The notes under the pieces were generated by a model. That model was given only the letters and a program-made list of their open reading frames with translations, was not told where the DNA came from and did not search any database. 64,000 bases of DNA from Theocolax elegans. Taxonomy: Eukaryota > Arthropoda > Insecta > Hymenoptera > Cerocephalidae. The stretch spans positions 68,604,475 through 68,668,474 of the forward strand of contig CM047426.1 of NCBI GenBank assembly GCA_026168455.1, in the 5' to 3' direction. Position numbers and translations under genes: made by a program. This document shows, in pieces, positions 45,727 to 55,854 of this stretch (position 1 is its first letter; the number at the start of each line of letters is the position of its first letter).

Positions 45727-47157
45727 ATGGCGGGAAGTAAAGAACCGCCTGACATTCGCTCCGATAAGTTTTTTAAATGTCATCAGAAATTAAAGGTTGG
45801 AGTAGTTGTTTGTTTAATATGTGAAAACGCGTACCATACTAGTGATTTTAACATATTGAAAAACACAAAAAGAATAAGTGATATTTTTGTTATTTGCCCG
45901 GAACATGATAAACTAAAACTAACCTTAAAAAGTAGTGAAAATGTGCTATGTAACGATGCAAAAATGATTATTGCCGAAATCAAATCAATGCAAAAGTTAC
46001 AAATTAAAAACCAAATTATAAGTGAAATTATGAGTGATAGTGCTAAAAACCAAGAAGAATCGATGTATGAAGACCATAGTGAATTTGAAACCATGAAAAT
46101 CGAAAATGTTATATTAAAGGAGTTAAACACTGAACTAAAAGAAAAGAATCAATTACTCAAAGAACTTTTAAACAAAGAAAAAGAAAATGAAGGAACTAAA
46201 ATCAACAAAAATTCATATGCTGAGACACTGATAAAACCCAAACCTATTAATAAACCGACACCTAAAATAATATTAAAAAAAACCAAAAAAGAAGAGAATA
46301 TAGCGACAATAGTGCAAAGAGCGTCTCATTATTTAATTAAAGATAAAACCATTAAAACTCGAAACGTCAAAGTAAAAGGTGATAGTGAAGTTGTAATAAA
46401 ATGTATAAACGAGGATAGTGTAAATAATGCAATTAACATATTAAACTCAAAATTATCTAAATTATGTACAGTAGAAAAAGAGCAAATAATGAAACCTAAA
46501 ATAAAAATAATTGGCATAGATAATATTGAAAAAATGAGTAATAAAGAACTAGAAGAAGACATTAACAAAAGAAATTTTAACAGCTGTGAAAGTAAAGGCG
46601 TGGTTTTACACACGTATATTAATCCACGAAGCAAGTTAACTACGGCAATATTGGAAGTGTCAGCAGAAATCCATAAAGACGTCAGAGACAATAAGAACAA
46701 AATTTACGTTGGTCATCAAAACTGCAGAGTCTTTGACTTGATATCGGTCAAACCTTGTTATAAGTGTGGACGTTTTGGACATAGTACTGCTAAATGCATT
46801 AATAATCCAATATGTCTAAAATGTGCAGGTGCTCATAAAACTACAGAATGTAATTCAGACAATCACTATTGTTGTCATAATTGTAAGTTCAGTAATGAGA
46901 AGTATAAAACAAAATATGATATTAAACATACCGCAGTAGATACACTTAAATGTGAAATTTTAAAAACAAAGATTAAAAAATATATTGACATGACAGAATA
47001 TGAAATTGCGCCAATAGTACCAAAATATATCGGAAAAGTAGATAACTTTTTATCTCGCACAATGGAAAGAAGTCAATCTATTCTGGCAGCATCGTCGAAA
47101 TTAACAACAAGACACAGAAGCAGTTCATCGAGCACGTTATCCCCAAATTATAAATAA
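45727..47157 (+). CDS. Non-LTR ORF1 protein with PHD-like and CCHC fingers
   Basis: Intact 476-aa frame starting with MAGSKEPPDIRSDKFFKC. A Cys/His pattern at residues 18-60 (C...CLIC...H...CPEH) resembles the PHD-like finger found in ORF1 of Jockey/CR1-group elements. Residues 80-155 are a probable coiled coil. Knuckles follow at 344-357 (CX2CX4HX4C) and 363-375, plus a third Cys cluster at 382-386. The C-terminus is Ser-rich. In the family it binds the element RNA. It lies 2 bp upstream of ORF2. Confidence 0.85.
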   Translation: MAGSKEPPDIRSDKFFKCHQKLKVGVVVCLICENAYHTSDFNILKNTKRISDIFVICPEHDKLKLTLKSSENVLCNDAKMIIAEIKSMQKLQIKNQIISEIMSDSAKNQEESMYEDHSEFETMKIENVILKELNTELKEKNQLLKELLNKEKENEGTKINKNSYAETLIKPKPINKPTPKIILKKTKKEENIATIVQRASHYLIKDKTIKTRNVKVKGDSEVVIKCINEDSVNNAINILNSKLSKLCTVEKEQIMKPKIKIIGIDNIEKMSNKELEEDINKRNFNSCESKGVVLHTYINPRSKLTTAILEVSAEIHKDVRDNKNKIYVGHQNCRVFDLISVKPCYKCGRFGHSTAKCINNPICLKCAGAHKTTECNSDNHYCCHNCKFSNEKYKTKYDIKHTAVDTLKCEILKTKIKKYIDMTEYEIAPIVPKYIGKVDNFLSRTMERSQSILAASSKLTTRHRSSSSSTLSPNYK

Positions 47158-47159
47158 TA

Positions 47160-48461
47160 ATGTCACAAGTTTTACATTTAACAGAAGATTTACAAAATAA
47201 TTTTATAAAAAAGGAAACAAATTTACATGATTTAACTGCATTGAATGGCAACTTGAAATTTCGAAAAGAATATATTTTATATATTAACATCAGAAGTTTA
47301 AATGCTAATTATAATAAATTACAAGTCTTTTTAAAAGGATTAGAAGTTAAACCAAGTGTCATTGTGTGTACTGAATCATGGAATTTGGATCACAAAGAGT
47401 TTTTTACAATAAATGGGTATAAAATATTTTATAACGATAGTAGAGTAAACAAATCAGATGGTGTCGTTATGTATTTGAAGGACTACATTACAGAAACCAC
47501 TGAAATAATTGAGATAAATAAAATAAAAATAATAAATTCCAAAATTTCTATAGAAAATAATAAAGAAATGTTAATTTCTGCTGTATATAGGTCACATGAT
47601 ATTCCTAAAACAGAATTTATACTAAATATAAAGAAGTTAATTTTTGAAAATAAAAAAACCAAAAATCATTTAATCATAGGAGATTTTAATATTGATCTGT
47701 TAAAGATGGAAGCTATTGGGCAAGAATTACTTAATAGCTTACTTGAAAGTGGATATGCACCGGGTTTTCAGGGCATAACAAGGCCATCTTTGGATAACTG
47801 CAATACAGGAACATGCATTGATAACATCTTTATAAAAACTACAGTAATTAACTACAACACATTTACTTTAACTGTCCCTTTCAATGATCACTATCCTTTG
47901 ATTATGACTATAGGAAAAATTAGAAAATCAAAGATAAATAATACTATTAAAATGATTGATTATACTAAATTAATCAAAATAGCTAACAATGAAAATTGGA
48001 CGGAAATTTTAAATATGCAGGATCCAAATATAGCAACAAATTCTCTAATTGAAAAAATACAAAATTGTATAAATATAGTTAAACACAGTATAAAGATAAA
48101 TAAAAATAAGAATAATTTAAATCCTAGAAATAGGTGGATTACAAGTGCAATAATGATATCCTGTAAAACTAAAGAAAGTTTATATTTATGTTGGAAAAAA
48201 AATCCTACCTTAGATAATAAGTTGTACTATAGAAATTATACTAAAATACTAGATAAAATTATAAACAAAGCCAAAGAACTATATGAAAAAGAGCAGATAG
48301 AAAAAAATTCTAGCAATCCAAAAAATCTATGGCAAATTATAAATGAAAAACTGGGGAAAAAAAGTAACAAAAAAGTCAGGGTTAATTACATAATTGAAAA
48401 CAATGAAAAGATAAGTGATCCTACACGAATTGCTAATAATATGAACAAATTTTTTTACTAA
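47160..48461 (+). CDS. Non-LTR ORF2, endonuclease part
   Basis: Starts at ATG 47160, just after ORF1. AP-endonuclease motifs are visible: INIRSLNANYNKL, CTESW, LIIGDFNIDLL and FNDHYPLIMTIG (the final His motif). A Lys-rich linker leads to the RT, but the frame stops at 48461 in an A/T-rich region at the start of the tandem duplication. The enzyme would nick target DNA for target-primed reverse transcription. Confidence 0.85.
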   Translation: MSQVLHLTEDLQNNFIKKETNLHDLTALNGNLKFRKEYILYINIRSLNANYNKLQVFLKGLEVKPSVIVCTESWNLDHKEFFTINGYKIFYNDSRVNKSDGVVMYLKDYITETTEIIEINKIKIINSKISIENNKEMLISAVYRSHDIPKTEFILNIKKLIFENKKTKNHLIIGDFNIDLLKMEAIGQELLNSLLESGYAPGFQGITRPSLDNCNTGTCIDNIFIKTTVINYNTFTLTVPFNDHYPLIMTIGKIRKSKINNTIKMIDYTKLIKIANNENWTEILNMQDPNIATNSLIEKIQNCINIVKHSIKINKNKNNLNPRNRWITSAIMISCKTKESLYLCWKKNPTLDNKLYYRNYTKILDKIINKAKELYEKEQIEKNSSNPKNLWQIINEKLGKKSNKKVRVNYIIENNEKISDPTRIANNMNKFFY

Positions 48462-49037
48462 TATAGGTAAAACTTTAAGCGATTTAAAATACAACCGAAA
48501 CAAATGAAAATTTAAAATTGCCACAATTCAATTCAAATAGCATTTTTATTACACCCACATATGCATATGAAATCGAAAATATAATATTAAATTTAAAGAA
48601 TAAAAATGGAGGAGTAGATAATATTAATTTGCAAAAAACAATCAAATGCCTATCTCGATTTTAATATTACATTAGTACATGTCATGAATTTATGTATAGA
48701 AAAAACTACTTGGCCAAGTGCACTAAAACACGAATTGCTAATAATATGAAACGAATTTTTACTAATATAGGTAAAACTTTTTCAAGCGATTAAACTACAA
48801 ACAGAAAAAATGAAAATTTAAACTTGCCACAATTCAATTCAAATAGCATTTTTATTACAACCCAACATATTGCATATGAAATCGAAAATATAATATTAAA
48901 TTTAAAGAATAAAATGCGAGGAGTATATACTATTAATGCAAAACAAATAAATGCCTATCTCGATTTTTTAATATTTACCATGGTAGTTACATGCTATGAA
49001 TTTATGTATAGAAAAAACTACTTGGCCAAGTGCACTA
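48424..49037 (+). repeat. 305-bp tandem duplication inside ORF2
   Basis: Copy A (48424-48728) and copy B (48729-49037) both begin CACGAATTGCTAATAATATG and end CTTGGCCAAGTGCACTAAAA. The copies differ by substitutions and many small indels in A/T runs. This interrupts the RT N-terminus. Confidence 0.85.
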
Positions 49038-50336
49038 AAAACAGCAGAAATAATTCCGATTCACAAAAGTAGCGAGAAACATAATATAACGAATTATAGA
49101 CCTATTTCGCTTATTTCAAACTTAGCAAAAATTTTCGAAAAAATTATTTTCACTAGATTAATTAAGTTTTTAAATGACAGTAACATACTAGCAAACAACC
49201 AATATGGTTTTACGAAAAACAAAAGTACTAAGGATGCATTAAACTACATAAGTAACATAATATACAATAACCTAGATTCAAACACTCCAATAGCAGTAAC
49301 TTTCCTTGATTTAGCCAAAGCTTTTGATACTGTTAACCATACTATTTTGTTGGATAAATTATATAGGTACGGAATCAGGGGTAAAGCGCAGAAGTTGATA
49401 AGAAGTTATCTAAGTAATAGGGAACAAAGGGTAAAAATAAATTATGCCTATAGTGTATATGAGAAAATAACAACTGGAGTACCCCAGGGCACAATTTTAG
49501 GACCATTATTATTTATTATATATGTGAATGATCTATTGACAACAATGCCAGATAATACAATATTATCTTATGCTGATGATACTGCAGTAATATCAACAAG
49601 CAATAGTTGGAAAGAAGTAGAAACAATTATGAACTCAAATCTTGATAAAATAGCAAATTGGCTAGCACTTAACAAACTTTCACTTAATATTGATAAAACA
49701 GTATATTTAACTTTTGTGAACCATAAGGATTGTATTCCAATAAATTTTCATATATACATAAAAGGAACAAAATTACAAAGAGTGGAAAATACAAAGTATC
49801 TAGGAATTATTTTTGACTGTCACATGAGATGGGATAAGCACATAGAGTACATATATAAAAAGACGAAATATCTAACTTTTATCTTCCACAAAATAGCTAA
49901 AATCATGTCCACTGATACTCTCAGAACACTGTATTATGCTTTTTACCATAGCATAATCTGTTACGGAATAATAGCTTGGGGTGGTGCATATAAAAATATC
50001 AAATCTATAATACAAAATCAACAAAATAGATTACTTAAAATAATTAATAAAAATAAATTTATAAGCGATAAAAATCCAATGAACATTGACAAACTTTTTA
50101 TTTTTGAATCCCTTAGTTTTCATTATAGTACATTGCAAGAAATTTATAAAAACTCAAAAAGTATAACAAGAAATAGGAATATCCAAATGCCACGTCGATG
50201 TAGCAATGTCAGTTCAAAGAACAGCTATATAAGAGCAGTAAGCCATTACAATACCTTACCAAACGAACTTAAAAATATAGATAATATTAAAGTAAGAAAA
50301 GCAAAATTAAAAAACTGGATCAAGACAAACATATAA
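48996..50336 (+). CDS. Non-LTR ORF2, reverse transcriptase part
   Basis: A 446-aa frame resumes inside the RT fingers (IIPIHKSSEKHNITNYRPI). It contains FLDLAKAFDTVNH, GVPQGTILGP and the catalytic SYADDTAV, then the thumb and a C-terminal domain ending KLKNWIKTNI. The first ATG is not the natural start; upstream RT sequence lies in the duplicated segment. Palm motifs are intact. Confidence 0.88.
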   Translation: MNLCIEKTTWPSALKTAEIIPIHKSSEKHNITNYRPISLISNLAKIFEKIIFTRLIKFLNDSNILANNQYGFTKNKSTKDALNYISNIIYNNLDSNTPIAVTFLDLAKAFDTVNHTILLDKLYRYGIRGKAQKLIRSYLSNREQRVKINYAYSVYEKITTGVPQGTILGPLLFIIYVNDLLTTMPDNTILSYADDTAVISTSNSWKEVETIMNSNLDKIANWLALNKLSLNIDKTVYLTFVNHKDCIPINFHIYIKGTKLQRVENTKYLGIIFDCHMRWDKHIEYIYKKTKYLTFIFHKIAKIMSTDTLRTLYYAFYHSIICYGIIAWGGAYKNIKSIIQNQQNRLLKIINKNKFISDKNPMNIDKLFIFESLSFHYSTLQEIYKNSKSITRNRNIQMPRRCSNVSSKNSYIRAVSHYNTLPNELKNIDNIKVRKAKLKNWIKTNI

Positions 50337-50655
50337 AGTTTAAACATAAAAAATGTTTAAACAAGTAATAATATTAAACAATAATATGAGCATTTAAATT
50401 TAAATTTAAAGTGTTTAAAAAAAATGTAAAAGAGTGATGCACTAAACAGTATACTAGTTATATTGATTAAGTTGCAAAACTCTTATTTAAATATAGTATT
50501 AGGTTAATTTAGTATTAGGATATAGTGTTAAGTTCTCCGGCTCCTATGTACAGGTGCAGTGTGCACCTCTATAGGATACATATTTTATTGTAAAATATTG
50601 TAATGTCTGGAGTTAATAAATAAAATAAATAAATAAATAAATAAATAAATAGTAA

Positions 50656-50904
50656 ATTCAATTTAGATAATTTAATAGTGCATTTTATTAGGTACTGGTA
50701 TGAAGAATTTTTGTTGATCGATGTCAATTAATACCCATATTCTCCATATCTGTTCTGTTTTAATACAAATTTCGTTGCTGATGAATTCTGCAACGTCTCG
50801 AATTATACTTGAGTAATGATTCAAAGTTGTTTTTATGACCTGACAAATAATTATTTCTTTATCATTAATATCTATAACGAAGTCTACTAACGAATAATAA
50901 TAAC
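50656..50904. other. Inner spacer of the large inverted-repeat element
   Basis: Follows the (AATA)n tail and precedes the right subterminal unit. Nothing is recognised. Confidence 0.3.
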
Positions 50905-51724
50905 TAACGAATTATTATAACGAATTCGTAATCAGCGATCCAAGAAATCCCTGTAAATCGAATTTAATAAAAATCGAAGAATTTGCCAAATTTCTTGCCG
51001 CTATATTGGGTCCGCCATCTTGAAATGCTAAAAAGTACGCCGTATGTTCAATGTTGATAAACATTCATCATGAAACATTGTTTATGGAATAATATCGAAA
51101 TATCAAAAAATTTTCTCCTATATATATTATCATCTTGAATGCTGCCATCTTGAATTTGGAAAAACCTCGAGGTAAGAGTTTAAAACAAAAAATCTTGTCT
51201 TTCAAAATTTGGAGCTTTTAGTTAAATAAATAAATAAATATAACTTTATTAATATGCATTTTTTTTATTTGATTGCATTCATCAAAATATTAGAAATTTT
51301 TTTAAAGTTGGATTCATGTTGAAAATTGCAGTTGAAAATCACATAAAAAAGTTTTTAAGGCATTTTCTATTATAAAATTATGTATATATATGGGTGGTTC
51401 TCTGTGACATCGAAGATGAAAAAAATAAATATTGCTATAACTGTGGGAATATGTTTTAGAGGTATCCAGTAGTTCTCCTGAATTTTTTCAGATTTTTTCT
51501 GGGCCATTATTTTAAGTTACAGAGAGTCTTTTAGCTCCCAGGGGATGCATTTTTCACTAAAAACATAAGTATGACTTTTTTTGTAAAATTTTTCGAACTT
51601 TTCAGTAAAAATACTTTTAAAGACATAAATGTATGCTGTCACACTCTTGTAAGCCATTTAAACCTTAAATAGTGAAAATCAGCAATTCTGCTCCGGACTC
51701 TGGTAACCTAATACTGTCTAAAAG

Positions 51725-51949
51725 ATGTCTTTTTATAGTCAGAAACTGCCTAAAAATTTCCAGGGTGGGTCTAAATCATTAAGATCACTTATGGTCAAAA
51801 TATCCGGGAAAAGTGCCCGAAATATTAATAGAAATGTATATTTGTTGCCTTATAACGATGAATCTAGTAGCATGATCATTGCAAAAAAATTTATGCACTT
51901 ACCTTGGAATGGTAGAAAGGTATCTCCACTTGTTTCAGTATCCATCTAA
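51725..51949 (+). CDS. 74-aa ORF in the left palindrome arm
   Basis: It starts MSFYSQKLPKNFQGG, is basic and rich in Lys/Ser, and ends KVSPLVSVSI. Codon usage and lack of low complexity look coding-like. It may be an exon of a captured gene: AAAG followed by GTATCT near its end could be a splice donor. No family is recognised. Confidence 0.4.
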   Translation: MSFYSQKLPKNFQGGSKSLRSLMVKISGKSARNINRNVYLLPYNDESSSMIIAKKFMHLPWNGRKVSPLVSVSI

Positions 51950-52388
51950 TCCCCTGTAAGCTGCTAAAAATACAAATATTATTATAAAATTATAAAAAAT
52001 TATTTTTTAAACATTTATAATGCTGAATTTTTAGTTTCACATCCCTTACAAGAATTATAATACTAATCTGAAGGATTACTATAAATATATAAACATCATT
52101 ATTACAATAACTGAATATACATATTTAATACAAAAGATATATAAATAAATCGGATATATAATTATAATGAATAATATGATAACGTGACAGGGACAAGTTT
52201 GTGAAGTCTAAACAATGTATTGCTGAATAATAATAATAATAATGTTGATACTTTTATAGTAATCCTTCAGATTAGTATTATAATTCTTGTAAGGGATGTA
52301 AAACTAAAAATCCAGCATTATAAATGTTTAAAAAATAATTTTTTATAATTTTATAATAATATTTGTATTTTTAGCAGCTTACAGGGGA

Positions 52389-52613
52389 TTACATGGATAC
52401 TGAAACAAGTGGAGATACTTTTCTACCATTCCAAGGTAAGTGCATAAATTTTTTTGCAATGATCATGCTACTAGATTCATCGTTATAAGGCAACAAATAT
52501 ACATTTCTATTAATATTTCGGGCACTTTTCCCGGATATTTTGACCATAAGTGATCTTAATGATTTAGACCCACCCTGGAAATTTTTAGGCAGTTTCTGAC
52601 TATAAAAAGACAT
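52389..52613 (-). CDS. 74-aa ORF in the right palindrome arm
   Basis: Identical to the left-arm ORF except for the final residue (Met instead of Ile). The surrounding arm is also nearly identical, so conservation need not mean selection. Confidence 0.4.
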   Translation of the reverse strand: MSFYSQKLPKNFQGGSKSLRSLMVKISGKSARNINRNVYLLPYNDESSSMIIAKKFMHLPWNGRKVSPLVSVSM

Positions 52614-52989
52614 CTTTTAGACAGTATTAGGTTACCAGAGTCCGGAGCAGAATTGCTGATTTTCACTGTTTAAGGTTTAAATGGCTTACAAGAGTGTGAC
52701 AGCATACATTTATGTCTTTAAAAGTATTTTTAATGAAAAGTTCGGAAAATTTTACAAAAAAAGTCATACTTATGTTTTTAGTGAAAAATGCCTGGGAGCT
52801 AAAAATTCATGAATATGGGCATATAATGCAAAAAAGTGCTAAAATGTCAACTTTGACTCTCTGTAACTTAAAATAATGGCCCAGAAAAAATCTGAAAAAA
52901 TTCAGGAGAACTACTGGATACCTCTAAAATATATTCCCACAGTTATAGCAATATTTATTTTTTTCATCTTCGATGTCACAGAGAACCAC

Positions 52990-53030
<41 letters not shown>

Positions 53031-53190
53031 CAAATTTTCAATATAGTAACGCAATTTATGGCGCAACTTTTGGCTCGATAAAGACACGTAAAAAGTAGCG
53101 CAAAAAGTTGCGCAAAAAGTTGCGTCAAAAGTTGCGTCAAAAGTTGCGTCAAAAGTTGCGCTATTAATTGCGCATACATTTTCAGTAGGG

Positions 53191-53332
53191 AAGGAACAAT
53201 TTTTCTAAATATCGAACCGAGAAAACTTCCGATTCCACAAGCCTTTTGATACGTTGAACCCGAGTATACGTTTTTTTCACCTCTAGAACCGCCACCAGCC
53301 TTCTCTCCGTAGTACTGAATATAATGACTCAT
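53191..53332 (-). pseudogene. Polinton minor capsid protein, N-terminal part
   Basis: From Met at 53332 the frame reads MSHYIQYYGEKAGGGS, VYSGSTYQKACGIGSFLG and FRKIVP, the usual start of the insect Polinton minor capsid. It runs directly into the inverted-repeat insertion at 53190. In the present sequence it is also in frame with the end of the penton-like gene upstream, with no stop between them. Confidence 0.8.
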
Positions 53333-53950
53333 ATTCTGTACTTCGCGCATGCGTTTGAAATGAAGTTTTATCGTCAATGTACCAAACTCGAATGGGATTG
53401 ATTTTCCATGTTGATCCCTTATATCGATGATAATGTTTCGAAAAGTGTGATGCAGTAATGGTATATAATAAATTGGTGCATATTGCCTCACCATATTTGT
53501 TCCAAATTTATATTTCGAAGTATCCAGAGTGACTATTCTTACGAGCGCAGCCTGAATGTTGCCAACTGTGTAAGGCTCACAAATATCTGTATAAACGTAA
53601 AGTTGATCAGGTATTGCTTGCGAGAGACAATGGTACCTCGCAATTACAAGTTTGCTTTAACATGTAAAAACTTTTCTGAAATTGACTCGGTACGAGGGTT
53701 TGATGTTCACGTACGATTTGAACGTTGTTTATTTCATTCACCAGCTGTTCAATATTATCGTAAGTTCCGTATGGAAAGTTACAGATGCCGTCAAAATCAG
53801 AATATTGCTTTTGGCAGTACCTAATTTAAAGTTATACAAATTTTCTGATTTTTGTATATGCATGATATTACAAGAAACGTGAATTTCAGCGAGGCCAACT
53901 TCCCAATTTCCATTTAATCGGATTTCATGACTAAATACGTGGTAAAACAA
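53333..53950 (-). pseudogene. Polinton penton-like (single jelly roll) protein, frameshifted
   Basis: The N-terminal frame (53950-53738) contains HEIRLNGNWEVGLAEIHVSC, the characteristic opening strand. A middle part with LYVYTDICEPYTVGN is in another frame (about 53,620-53,540). The C-terminal frame (from 53494) contains IPLLHHTFRNIIIDI and IPFEFGTLTIKLHF. In Polinton models it forms the vertices of the capsid. At least two frame changes are present. Confidence 0.75.
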
Positions 53951-55040
53951 GTAGTTGTATTGTCTGGAAAGTTCGACATACTACTATTGCTCGGTAGTAC
54001 CAAATAAAAGTCTTGAAGGTACCCTACCCATTTTACCAACAGTTTTTTTCTTTTTCCCACACCTTTACTTTGTAGCACACGTTCGATTTTAAATTGTTGC
54101 TCACTGGCTACGCGGTGTGATCCCACGCGCGATAACTCTTCAGTGTAAAAGATTCCGTTAATCACCTCGTTGTTCAGATCTCGCAATTTGTAAATATATA
54201 TATTTTGTCGTCGTAAAATTCGATTTACAATAAATATTTCTTCGCTGAAGTTTTTTTCAAAACCTTTCTCGAACGTTGCCTTTGACCTATTGATGCGTAC
54301 GTAATCCCCGACGCTGTATTTAGGATATTTAATAGGATTCCCATTTTGCTTTATCCCCCACTTCTGTAAATTCTCTCGGGCTTGCACTTCATTGTACAGA
54401 TCAACCTCTGCTGGTTTCATCTTTATTCCAGAATATGTAGAATTATTGTACGCGTACACAATTTTTTGTATTACATCAATGTATCGATTCATATTTTGAT
54501 GCGTGAAATATCTCCAAACTCGCTCTTTGATCGTGCGATTTTGCCGTTCAACTACAGCCGCTTTCACATCGGGATTTCGAGCCACCCGTAAACAAATGTT
54601 ATGTTTTTTTAAAACATTTTGCAGTGTTGTATTTAAAAATTCCTTGCCTCTGTCTGTTTGGAGCTGCACCGGTTTCCCACCCTCAGACCGTTTTAAAATT
54701 TTCTCAAAAGCATTGGCTACAGTGACTGCAGACATGTCGCGTAATGGTTTGAGTAAATAGCAAAAACCATCGTTCTCTTTTTTATAGATGTTATTTGGCA
54801 TATATCAGCTTCCCAAACGTTGTCCACGTTGGAAACGTTGTAGTGTAATCTTGGAAATTTTCGACGTATAGGTTTGTGCAACGTGTAAGCGTCATGATTG
54901 CTTAGCCATTCGTGCAAACGTTCCCGCTGTTTTATCGATAACGATTTACCTTTTGCTTTCACTAGTGCGAGTCGGTGAGCACCAGCATAACCAGCTTCGT
55001 TAGATGGGTCGTAATATTGTTTATCGTAATCAACTGACAT
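53914..55040 (-). pseudogene. Polinton retroviral-type integrase, frameshifted
   Basis: The N-terminal frame (55040-54717) holds SLSIKQRERLHEWLSNHDAY and the first catalytic Asp (VWEADICQI). The second frame (54801-53914) has the second Asp (LQTDRGKEFLN), the Glu (AAVVERQNRTIKERV), and a C-terminal chromodomain-like end (KKLLVKWVGY). The catalytic triad is present but split by one frameshift near 54,800. It would integrate the linear element DNA and give 6-bp target duplications in live Polintons. Confidence 0.88.
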
Positions 55041-55043
55041 TTT

Positions 55044-55849
55044 TTACATGTCCAATTTTAACCACCTTCGCTTCACCATGTTTCTCGTCTGAGGTGGTGT
55101 AAATACTAACCCCATTGAACGCCGTTTACTAGTACATATGGTCGAACTTGCTCGACATTTTGCCGTATTTAATGGTTTAGTCAATCTTTTGATGATCTCA
55201 CCAATAAATTTTGCAATTTTTAAACGACCTGTCGGTTCATTACTTTCCATACTTTCCCTTTTGTTCTTTCTATTGTTACTCTCCCTCACAACATAGTTTA
55301 ATAGTTGAAATATGTTGGATTGTGGTACGAGTTTTCCATCCAATAGAACGTTTTCAGAGGCATTCCACTTTAAACGATCTGGTGCATTCTTGCGCCCGTA
55401 CTTCAATAATAATCGTGCCCTTTCTCGATAAATTTCGACAAGTTTGACAGAATATTTTCCTAAGACAATGGTATTAGAGTTTCTTCGACTTCATCTATTA
55501 CGTTTGACGAGTCGCTATCCTCCTCGTCGCCAGCGCGGTTGAAACGTTGGTTTTCCTTAAATAATAAATACCGTCTTAAAACCTGTAGATAATTTTTATA
55601 TTTGTCACGTTCATTGTCAAATTTTTTTGATTTTAAGATTTCAAACATTTCGTTATCTAAGCGTGATAAATTATCTCCAACCGTCTGAACCGAGTTTTCA
55701 TTGATCTGTGGTACATTGTCTGCTACACCGTCTATCTTATTAGGTAACTCATCATTACTTGCGGGCAAAGAGAAAACAGGATACGTTTCCGCTTGCATAC
55801 GATCTAGTGTTTCAGCCGGTACTAAAACCATTTTTCGACCTCGCTCCAT
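55044..55849 (-). pseudogene. Conserved Polinton protein between ATPase and integrase, frameshifted
   Basis: The first frame (55849-55460) starts MERGRKMVLVPAETLDRMQ with an acidic end. The second (55406-55044) reads YGRKNAPDRLKWNASENVLLDGKL. Together they match a single protein repeatedly found at this position in insect Polintons, with one break near 55,450. The function is not established; conserved synteny suggests a morphogenesis role (inference). Confidence 0.65.
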
Positions 55850-55854
55850 AACGT

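Larger units (their letters stand above)
45600..50655 (+). mobile_element. Two-ORF non-LTR retrotransposon (CR1/Jockey group)
   Basis: ORF1 with zinc knuckles, then ORF2 with AP-type endonuclease and RT, followed by a (AATA)n tail at about 50,620-50,650. The 5' boundary was not defined. A 305-bp tandem duplication and frame breaks interrupt ORF2 between the endonuclease and RT. Confidence 0.85.
44041..51380. mobile_element. Large inverted-repeat element enclosing a non-LTR retrotransposon
   Basis: The terminal sequence CTTTATAATAGAAAATGCCTT (44041) reappears inverted at 51,360-51,380. The arms continue as inverted copies for about 350 bp (landmark: CTTACCTCGAGGTTTTTCC), then into subterminal units AAGATGGCGGACCCAATATAG, of which three lie on the left and one on the right. 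The inner space contains the non-LTR element at about 45.7-50.65 kb. No transposase was found, so it is non-autonomous or gutted. Confidence 0.75.
51390..52993. mobile_element. 1.6-kb long-palindrome element carrying a mirrored ORF
   Basis: ATGGGTGGTTCTCTGTGACATC at the left is mirrored at the right, flanked by TATATA and (TA)n. Arms of about 700-780 bp are nearly identical; the right arm has an extra block of about 70 bp near 52,800. Both arms contain the same 74-codon ORF. The centre (about 52,180) is AT-rich with a (TAA)n stretch near 52,230. Confidence 0.85.
42253..53190. mobile_element. 10.9-kb inverted-repeat-bounded insertion splitting the minor capsid gene
   Basis: Both ends start CCCTACTGAAAATGT followed by TGCGCAATTAATAGCGCAAC, in inverted orientation (42253-42397 and 53032-53190). 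Subterminal 12-bp repeats of the type AAAAGTTGCGTC differ in number between the ends. The flanks repeat AA (TT on the minus strand), and the capsid frame resumes exactly when one copy is kept. The original inserted element may have been only a palindrome of about 300 bp with a (TA)n centre, later filled by four other elements. No transposase of its own is seen. Confidence 0.85.

Noticed and set aside
53030..53190. Repeated Leu-Thr-Gln-Leu extension of the minor capsid frame
   Set aside because: Comes from reading into the inverted-repeat end of the insertion with its AAAAGTTGCGTC units; not part of the capsid protein.
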